From Neocallimastix lanati (nom. inval.) (lineage: Eukaryota > Neocallimastigomycota > Neocallimastigomycetes > Neocallimastigales > Neocallimastigaceae): DNA of 64,000 nucleotides. The DNA is taken from positions 159,501 to 223,500 of the forward strand of contig JACVTC010000186.1 of the NCBI GenBank assembly GCA_016946835.1, in the 5' to 3' direction. Below, one piece after another: positions 10,400 through 20,700 of the stretch. Positions within the stretch are counted from its first letter, which is position 1, and each line of letters opens with the position of its first letter. Under the pieces are notes generated by a model. It was not told the origin of the DNA. It saw only the letters and a program-made list of their open reading frames with translations, and ran no database searches. The translations under genes were made by a program, and so were the position numbers.

Positions 10400-13300
10400 A
10401 TAATCCTATATTTTTATACTTTATTATTAATATCAATAATATTTTTTTATTTTTTTATATTTTATTATTAATGTTTATAATTAATTTTATTAATAATTAA
10501 ATATTTTATTAATATTTTTTTTAAATAAATAAATCTATATAATTGTTAAAGTATATTATTAGTAGTTGTTAAAGTATTTTATTAATTTTTTTTTTAAATA
10601 AATAAATCTATATAATTGTTAAAGTATTTTATTAATATTTTTTTTAAATAAATAAATCTATATAATTGTTAAAGTATTTTATTAATAGTTGTTTAAATAT
10701 TTTATTAATATTTTTTAAATAAATAAATCTATATAATTGCTAAAGTATTTTATTAATATTTTTTTTAAATAAATAAATCTATATAATTGTTAAATTATTT
10801 TATTAATATTTTTTTATTAAATAAATAAATCTATATAATTGTTAAAGTATTTTATTAATATTTTATTTTAAATAAATAAATCTATATAATTGTTAAAGTA
10901 TTTTATTAATATTTTTTTATTAAATAAATAAATCTATATAATTGTTAAAGTATTTTATTAATATTTTATTTTAAATAAATAAATCTATATAATTGCTAAA
11001 GTATTTTATTAATATTTTTTTAAATAAATAAATTTATATAAATACTAAAGTATTTTATTAATAGTTGTTTAAATATTTTTTTAATATTTTTTTTAAAATA
11101 AATAAATCCTATATTTTTATACTTTATTATTAATATCAATAATATTTTTTTATATTTTTATATTTTTTTATTATTATTTATAATTAATTTTATTAATAAT
11201 TGTTAAAATATTTTATTAATATTTTTTTTAAATAAATAAATTTATATAATTGTTAAAGTATATTATTAGTAGTTGTTAAAGTATTTTATTAATATTTTTT
11301 TAAATAAATAAATCTATATAATTGCTAAAGTATTTTATTAATATTTTTTTTAAATAAATAAATCTATATAATTGCTAAAGTTTTTTATTAATAGTTGTTA
11401 AAATATTTTATTAATATTTTTTTTTAAATAAATAAATCTATATAATTGCTAAAGTATTATATTAATAGTTGTTAAGTATTTTATTAATATTTTTTAATTA
11501 AATAAATCTATATAATTGCTAAAGTATTTTATTAATAGTTGTTAAGTATTTTATTAATATTTTTTAATTAAATAAATCTATATAATTGTTAAAGTATTTT
11601 ATTAATATTTTTTTTTAAATAAATAAATCTATATAATTGCTAAAGTATTTTATTAATAGTTGTTAAGTATTTTATTAATATTTTTTAATTAAATAAATCT
11701 ATATAATTGTTAAAGTATTTTATTAATAGTTGTTAAAGTATTTTATTAATATTTTTTTTTAAATAAATAAATCTATATAATTGTTAAAGTATTTTATTAA
11801 TATTTTTTTTAAATAAATAAATCTATAAAATTGCTAAAGTATTATATTAATAGTTGTTAAGTATTTTATTAATATTTTTTAAATAAATAAATCTATATAA
11901 TTGCTAAAGTATTATATTAATAGTTGTTAAAGTATTTTATTAATATTTTTTAAATAAATAAATCTATATAATTGCTAAAGTATTTTATTAATAGTTGTTA
12001 AGTATTTTATTAATATTTTTTAATTAAATAAATCTATATAATTGTTAAAGTATTTTATTAATAGTTGTTAAAGTATTTTATTAATATTTTTTTTTAAATA
12101 AATAAATCTATATAATTGTTAAAGTATTTTATTAATATTTTTTTTAAATAAATAAATCTATATAATTGCTAAAGTATTATATTAATAGTTGTTAAGTATT
12201 TTATTAATATTTTTTAATTAAATAAATCTATATAATTGTTAAAGTATTTTATTAATATTTTTTTTTAAATAAATAAATCTATATAATTGCTAAAGTATTT
12301 TATTAATAGTTGTTAAGTATTTTATTAATATTTTTTAATTAAATAAATCTATATAATTGTTAAAGTATTTTATTAATAGTTGTTAAAGTATTTTATTAAT
12401 ATTTTTTTTTAAATAAATAAATCTATATAATTGTTAAAGTATTTTATTAATATTTTTTTTAAATAAATAAATCTATAAAATTGCTAAAGTATTATATTAA
12501 TAGTTGTTAAGTATTTTATTAATATTTTTTAAATAAATAAATCTATATAATTGCTAAAGTATTATATTAATAGTTGTTAAAGTATTTTATTAATATTTTT
12601 TAAATAAATAAATCTATATAATTGCTAAAGTATTTTATTAATAGTTGTTAAGTATTTTATTAATATTTTTTAATTAAATAAATCTATATAATTGTTAAAG
12701 TATTTTATTAATATTTGTTAAAGTATTTTATTAATATTTTTTTTTAAATAAATAAATCTATATAATTGTTAAAGTATTTTATTAATATTTTTTTTAAATA
12801 AATAAATCTATATAATTGCTAAAGTATTATATTAATAGTTGTTAAGTATTTTATTAATATTTTTTAATTAAATAAATCTATATAATTGCTAAAGTATTTT
12901 ATTAATAGTTGTTAAAGTATTTTATTAATATTTTTTAAATAAATAAATCTATATAATTGCTAAAGTATTTTATTAATAGTTGTTAAGTATTTTATTAATA
13001 TTTTTTAATTAAATAAATCTATATAATTGCTAAAGTATTTTATTAATAGTTGTTAAGTATTTTATTAATATTTTTTAATTAAATAAATCTATATAATTGC
13101 TAAAGTATTTTATTAATATTTTTTTTAAATAAATAAATCTATATAATTGCTAAAGTTTTTTATTAATAGTTGTTAAAATATTTTATTAATATTTTTTTTT
13201 AAATAAATAAATCTATATAATTGTTAAAGTATTTTATTAATAGTTGTTAAAATATTTTATTAATATTTTTTAATTAAATAAATCTATATAAATGCTAAAG

Positions 13301-16300
13301 TATTTTATTAATAGTTGTTAAAGTATTTTATTAATATTTTTTAATTAAATAAATCTATATAATTGCTAAAGTATTTTATTAATAGTTGTTTAAATATTTT
13401 ATTAATATTTTTTTTAAATAAATAAATCTATATAATTGCTAAAGTATTTAATTAATTAAAAGATGTTTAAATATTTTATTAATATTTTTTTTTAAATAAA
13501 TAAATCTATATAATTGCTAAAGTATTTTATTAATAGTTGTTAAAATATTTTATTAATATATTTTAAATAAATAAATCTATATAATTGCTAAAGTATTTTA
13601 TTAATATTTTTTTTAAATAAATAAATCTATATAATTGCTAAAGTTTTTTATTAATAGTTGTTTAAGTATTTTATTAATATTTTTTTTTAAATAAATAAAT
13701 CTATATAATTGCTAAAGTATTTTATTAATAGTTGTTAAAATATTTTATTAATATTTTTTTTAAATAAATAAATCTATATAAAAGCTAAAGTATATTATTA
13801 ATAGTTGTTTAAATATTTTATTAATATTTTTTTTAAAATAAATAAATCCTATATTTTTATACTTTATTATTAATATCAATAATATTTTTTTATATTTTTA
13901 TATTTTATTTTTAACGTTTATAATTAATTTTATTAATAATTATTTAAATATTTTATTAATATTTTTTTTAAATAAATAAATCTATATAATTGTTAAAGTA
14001 TTTTATTAATATTTTTTTTTAAATAAATAAATCTATATAATTGCTAAAGTATTTTATTAATATTTTTTTTAAATAAATAAATCTATATAATTGCTAAAGT
14101 TTTTTATTAATAGTTATTAAAATATTTTATTAATATTTTTTTTTAAATAAATAAATCTTTATAGTTGCTAAAGTATTATATTAATAGTTATTAAAGTATT
14201 TTATTAATATTTTTTTTAAATAAATAAATCTATATAATTGCTAAAGTATTTTATTAATATTTTTTTTAAATAAATAAATCTATATAATTGCTATAATATT
14301 TTATTAATATTTTTTAATTAAATAAATCTATATAATTGCTAAAGTATTATATTAATAGTTATTAAAGTATTTTATTAATATTTTTTAAATAAATAAATCT
14401 ATATAATTGCTAAAGTATTTTATTAATAGTTGTTAAAATATTTTATTAATATTTTTTTTTAAATAAATAAATCTTTATAATTGCTAAAGTATTTTATTAA
14501 TATTTTTTTTTAAATAAATAAATCTATATAATTGCTATAATATTTTATTAATATTTTTTAATTAAATAAATCTATATAATTGCTAAAGTATTATATTAAT
14601 AGTTATTAAAGTATTTTATTAATATTTTTTAAATAAATAAATCTATATAATTGCTAAAGTATTTTATTAATAGTTGTTAAAATATTTTATTAATATTTTT
14701 TTTTAAATAAATAAATCTTTATAATTGCTAAAGTATTTTATTAATAGTTGTTTAAATATTTTATTAATATTTTTTAAATAAATAAATCTATATAATTGCT
14801 AAAGTATTTTATTAATAGTTGTTAAAATATTTTATTAATATTTTTTTTTAAATAAATAAATCTATATAATTGCTAAAGTATTTTATTAATTGTTGTTAAA
14901 GTATTTTATTAATATTTTTTTTAAATAAATAAATCTATATAAAAGCTAAAGTATATTATTAATAGTTGTTTAAATATTTTATTAATATTTTTTTTAAAAT
15001 AAATAAATCCTATATTTTTATACTTTATTATTAATATCAATAATATTTTTTTATATTTTTATATTTTATTTTTAACGTTTATAATTAATTTTATTAATAA
15101 TTATTTAAATATTTTATTAATATTTTTTAATTAAATAAATCTATATAAATGCTAAAGTATTTTATTAATAGTTGTTAAAGTATTTTATTAATATTTTTTT
15201 TTAAATAAATAAATCTATATAATTGCTAAAGTATTTTATTAATAGTTGTTAAAGTATTTTATTAATATTTTTTAATTAAATAAATCTATATAATTGCTAA
15301 AATATTATATTAATAGTTGTTTAAATATTTTATTAATATTTTTTTTAAATATATAATCCTATATTTTTATACTTTATTATTAATATCAATAATATTTTTT
15401 TATATTTTTATATTTTATTATTAATGTTTATAATTAATTTTATTAATAATTGTTTAAATATTTTATTAATATTTTTTTAAATAAATAAATCTATATAATT
15501 GCTAAAGTATTTTATTAATAGTTGTTTAAATATTTTATTAATATTTTTTTTTAAATAAATAAATCTATATAATTGCTAAAGTATTATATTAATAGTTATT
15601 AAAGTATTTTATTAATATTTTTTAAATAAATAAATCTATATAATTGCTAAAGTATTATATTAATAGTTATTAAAGTATTTTATTAATATTTTTTAAATAA
15701 ATAAATCTATATAATTGCTAAAGTATTTTATTAATATTTTTTTTAAATAAATAAATCTATATAATTGCTAAAGTTTTTTATTAATAGTTGTTAAAATATT
15801 TTATTAATATTTTTTTTTAAATAAATAAATCTATATAATTGCTAAAGTATTTTATTAATAGTTGTTAAAGTATTTTATTAATATTTTTTAATTAAATAAA
15901 TCTATATAATTGCTAAAATATTATATTAATAGTTGTTTAAATATTTTATTAATATTTTTTTTAAAATAAATAAATCCTATATTTTTATACTTTATTATTA
16001 ATATCAATAATATTTTTTTATATTTTTATATTTTATTTTTAACGTTTATAATTAATTTTATTAATAATTATTTAAATATTTTATTAATATTTTTTAATTA
16101 AATAAATCTATATAAATGCTAAAGTATTTTATTAATAGTTGTTAAAATATTTTATTAATATTTTTTTTTAAATAAATAAATCTTTATAATTGCTAAAGTA
16201 TTTTATTAATAGTTGTTAAAGTATTTTATTAATATTTTTTTTAAATAAATAATCCTATATTTTTATACTTTATTATTAATATCAATAATATTTTTTTATA

Positions 16301-16910
16301 TTTTTATATTTTATTATTAATGTTTATAATTAATTTTATTAATAATTGTTTAAATATTTTATTAATATTTTTTAATTAAATAAATCTATATAAATGCTAA
16401 AGTATTTTATTAATAGTTGTTAAAGTATTTTATTAATATTTTTTTTTAAATAAATAAATCTATATAATTGCTAAATTATTTTATTAATATTTTTTTTAAA
16501 TAAATAAATCTATATAATTGCTAAAGTATTTTATTAATAGTTGTTAAAGTATTTTATTAATATTTTTTATTAAATAAATAAATCTATATAATTGCTAATG
16601 TATTTTATTAATAGTTGTTTAAATATTTTATTAATATTTTTTTTAAATAAATAAATCTATATAATTGCTAAATTATTTTATTAATAGTTGTTTAAATATT
16701 TTATTAATATTATTTTTAAATAAATAAATCTGTATAATTGTTAAAGTATTTTATTAATATTTTTTTTAAATAAATAAATCTATATAATTATTAAAGTATT
16801 TTATTAATATTTATTATTAAATAAATAAATCTATATAATTGCTAAGGTACTTTATTAATAGTTGGTTAAATATTTTATTAATATTTTTTTTAAATAAATA
16901 AATCTATATA
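10400..16910. repeat. 6.5-kb AT satellite array
   Basis: The monomer is built from AAATAAATAAATCTATATAATTG(C/T)TAAAGTATTTTATTAATA followed by either TTTTTT or GTTGTTAAAGTATTTTATTAATATTTTTT, giving units of about 50 and 73-75 bp. About 100 units are present. A distinct spacer unit with CCTATATTTTTATACTTTATTATTAATATCAATAATATTT recurs seven times (about 10402, 11105, 13845, 15005, 15355, 15971 and 16250), which implies a higher-order organisation. No coding frame. The array stops abruptly inside a reading frame at about 16910. Confidence 0.9.
11521..12888. repeat. higher-order repeat, period 650 bp
   Basis: Bases 11521-12238 recur at 12171-12888 with exactly 650 bp spacing and almost no differences, including private variants such as ATCTATAAAATTGC at 11821 and 12471. 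Neighbouring monomers are clearly more diverged. This is recent unequal exchange inside the satellite. Confidence 0.8.
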
Positions 16911-17015
16911 ATTAGGGGGTAGGGTGGGAATAATAAAATTACTTAAAATCTCTTCTAAATTAATATAATCTTTTTTTTCAATATATCGTTTGATTATATT
17001 AATATTGTTATCCAT
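16890..17015 (-). pseudogene. 5' fragment of an unidentified protein gene truncated by the satellite
   Basis: Starting from ATG at 17015 the minus strand encodes about 34 residues of natural-looking sequence (begins MDNNINIIKRYIEKKDYINL) before it runs into satellite text (…YIDLF) and a stop at 16890-16892. The Asn/Ile/Lys/Glu composition is like the start of ankyrin-type proteins common in these fungi, but no domain is present, so the family is not claimed. The junction contains GGGGGTAGGGTGGG on the plus strand (16915-16928), the only strong G-run cluster of the area. The rest of the gene is gone. Confidence 0.5.
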
Positions 17016-17115
17016 TTTAATGATCAATTAAAAATTAAAGTATATAATTATTGATTAAAAAATAATTTTTTTCTTTTTTATAATTAATAAAAAAATTTTG
17101 ATTTCGTAAATATAT

Positions 17116-17657
17116 TGTCAAGAACTGACGATACTTGTACTGTGATTAAATTAATCCATTATTGGATTAATTAAATTTTTAAAATTTAATGAAAAATTAA
17201 TTAATAGTTTTAACTTAATATTTAATTATATAAGTGAATCAATAGTAATTGTTTAAATAAATTTTAGTTTAGTTAATGAATAGTTGAATAAACAAATTAA
17301 AAAATCATTTAGCAGAATTGAAAATAATAATCTACTATATACAATAAACTTTTAAATTTAATTTTAATTTTAATAACTTCTAAATTTAGTGAAATTGTCA
17401 GTATAAAAAGAAGAAAACGAAAAAAAATTGTTAAGCGATTAGCGTTAACAATTTTTAATAAAAAACTTATAATCATTTTTTTATTTTTTTTTTTTCCCGA
17501 TTTATAAAATGGTAGCCATATTTAATTATTTATAACGACTATTTATTTTAATAAAAAATAAATAAAATTAATTTTTTTTAATTCCCTAAATTTCATTACT
17601 AAAAAATAAGTTTTAAGAAAATTTAAGCAAATATTAACTTTTCTTTAATTTTTGACA
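17116..17657 (+). repeat. 5' LTR
   Basis: 542 bp, TGTCAAGAAC...TTTTTGACA, with 5-bp terminal inverted repeats. It contains a TATA box and the sequence complementary to the PBS (17442-17451). Matches the 3' LTR almost perfectly. Confidence 0.95.
17402..17451 (+). promoter_or_regulatory. LTR promoter TATA box and predicted transcript start
   Basis: TATAAAAA at 17402-17409 lies 40 bp before GCGTTAACAA (17442-17451). That ten-base word is the exact reverse complement of the PBS just after the LTR. This is what a transcript 5' end would look like in a self-priming Tf1/sushi-type element. The start site itself is inferred. Confidence 0.6.
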
Positions 17658-17667
17658 TTGTTAACGC
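17658..17667 (+). other. primer binding site (self-primer type)
   Basis: TTGTTAACGC begins at the first base after the 5' LTR. It does not start with the TGG expected for a tRNA 3' CCA primer. It is perfectly complementary to 17442-17451 inside the LTR, which suggests the element RNA folds back and primes itself. Confidence 0.65.
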
Positions 17668-17686
17668 TTTTAGAGAAGATTTACCG

Positions 17687-17730
<44 letters not shown>

Positions 17731-17750
17731 AAACAATAAGAGAAATTATC

Positions 17751-20700
17751 ATGTCGGAAACACCAAAAGCTTCAACCAGCAAGGAAACAAAAAAGGTTGA
17801 AGAAACAAAGAAGATAGAAAAGACTGAGACAACTCTTCAGACGTCTCAGTTCAACACTTTAAAGAAGATGATAGAGGGCTTAGCTTCTACCGTGGAAACC
17901 CTCAATAAACATACTACCAAGGTGGACACCCAACTAACCTCTTTGGAAGAGAGGTTCAACACTTTTGGGAAAGCCGTCAAGGACAAATTCGACGAAGATA
18001 CATCTAGGATTGACAAAGTAGAAAAGCAGAGCATCGAGAGCATTGAGGATGCTAAAGAAAAAGTGGCTAATTACATTAATAGCCACATCCGACTAAACCA
18101 ATCTCCTAAGACTCCCAGGGACGAAGACGGCGACGTAGTCATGAGGGATACTATAACCCCTCAACCGGAACCACCTTTTTACTTCCATGGAGAAGCCATA
18201 GAAGTAAACACTTTTATCGATAGATGCAGAAGCCACTTCTATCGATACGCCAATAAATACCTTTACGATGAACAAGCAAAGGTATATTATGTTACTGACC
18301 GACTACGAGGAAGTGCTGCCTTATGGTACCAAGCTACCCAGAAGGAAGGCCAAGAGAAACATCCTGACGTTGCAAAACTATTTGAAGAAATGAGGACAGA
18401 TTTCCAACTAGAAGAAGACAAAGAACTCATGAAATCCAAGCTGCTAAAACTAAAACACGAATGGGGAAAGGTATACGACTTCTTGGCAGAATTTAATAGA
18501 CTTACTAGAGCTATTGGTTGTACGGAAGAACAAAGAAAAGGAATATTGAACTACCAAGTTAGGCCTTCCGTACAAAAAGAATTCATGAAATTGGAAGCCG
18601 ATAACCCTACTAAAGTTTCTCTCAAGGACCTAACTCGTTGCTTGATCCGATGCGACATTGACCAGAAGAGGTACTACGATGAGAGGTTAGAGAAAAGAGA
18701 TAGCCGTCAAGATAACCGAGCCCTAGTCGCCGCTTTATTAGGGATTTACAGTACCGAATATAGAGTCTTCATAAACGAGAGAGAAAGAGAAGACAACAAT
18801 AAAAGAGAAAATGGGAAGAAGAAGCACAAGCAATTTTCTTCTTTCAAGGAAAAAGGTAAGGAAGATTCCTTAGGAAAAGGAAAAGCATACCAGAACGACA
18901 ACCCTACGTCTGACCGAGGAAACTTCAGAAGACTAAGCAAAATCTTCTCAAGCAATAATAACCCTCTACCAACTACCATGTTAGTAAGTGAAGTCCCTAA
19001 GCTAACAAGAGAAGTACCAGAAAATTTTGTCGTTCTTAATGGAACTATCAACAACCCTAGGGATCCCACACGGTGTAAAGAAGTCTTAATTTGTTTAGAT
19101 CCTTGTTCTAGTATAAATATTATCCCTCCAAAATTAGTTAAAGAATTAAAGATTAACGTAAAAGAAAAGTTCACTTCAGTCAAGGTAATCGGAAATGAGC
19201 CAACCTTACGAACTATAACCGACAAAGTAAGTATTAACATCCCTCTTGTGGTTAAAGGTTCGCATGACAAAATAGCTAAACCATTCACATTCACTACTAG
19301 TTTTAATATTACCGAACACTTTGAACACACTATACTCTTAGGACAAAATTTCCTAGAGAAGCATAGAATCTATACTAGTTATGATAACCATGGAAAAAGA
19401 ACCACCAAGATAGTCAATCAGGGAAGAGACCGCCTAGACTACCCTACGAAAGATAACACATGTTTGATAACCGTTAATATTAGAAACAGTACAAATTTTA
19501 AAGAACTGGTAACCACAAAAGGTTTACAAGAACTCTTAGTTAAACCAGCAAAAAATGATTCAGTCGTAACTAGATACACGCAATCCCCCGGAAATCAGAT
19601 AGGAGAAATTTCTGCCTGCGTGGATTATTCTGAACCAGAACTACCAGAATCACAAGGGTTACCCTCCGGAAACCCTATAAAAGAACTTTTGGCCACTGAT
19701 AAAATCTCTAAGCCAGAAATAGAACGACGACACTACGGAAATACCCTAGGCACCGTTTCAGCCAGAGACAATCTTCCCAGACCACAACGGGCAAGACAAC
19801 CCTATAGAAGAAGTTCAAGACATCGCTGTGTTCTTAATATCACTGTTACTACTAAAGGACCAATGCCCCAAGAAGATTTAGAATTAACTACCGAAGAATT
19901 AGTAAAGAAATATTACTCTGCTTGGATTGAGGCATTTAACGAAAAATTGGCAAATACTCTACCTAAGCATAGACCTTACGATTGTGCAATAGAATTGAAG
20001 GAAGGGGCCACTTTCTTTTATGGTCCAATATATCCTACGTCCAAGGAAGAGGATGAAGAAATTCAGAAATACCTCAAGGACAACTTGGCAAATGGATTCA
20101 TAAGAAGATCCATCTCTCCTGCCGCACATCCAGTGCTATTCCAAAGAAAGAAGAATGGGGAGCTCCGCCTATGTATCGACTATAGGAAGTTAAACCAACA
20201 AACCCTACGGAACTCATACCCACTCCCTTTAATCACTGTTGTTTTCGAAGCTATGAGAGGCTCGAAAATTTTTAGCAAACTCGACCTAAAAAGTGCTTAT
20301 AACCTCATCAGAATTCGTGAAGGTGACGAATTTAAAACCGCCTTCCGCACAAAATATGGTCACTATGAATACACTGTGATGCCTTTTGGTCTTACCAACG
20401 CCCCCGCTGTTTTTCAAGGATTCATTAATACTGTTCTCCGAGACGTAATCAATAAATACGTTCAGGTTTACTTAGATGATATAATCATCTATTCAAAATC
20501 TTTCGATGAGCATGTTAAACAGGTACAAACCGTCCTGCAACTTCTCATCGATAACCAGTTGGTGGCCAAAATCTCTAAATGCGAATTCCACAAACAAGAA
20601 GTGGAATTTCTCGGCCATATTGTTAGCAGTGAGGGCATCAAGACTGATCCTCACAAGCTCGAAGCCATTACTTCTTGGCCCACTCCTACTAACATTAAAG

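Noticed and set aside
10400-16910. CRISPR-like array
   Set aside because: Units are contiguous, AT-only, without unique spacers, in a eukaryotic context.
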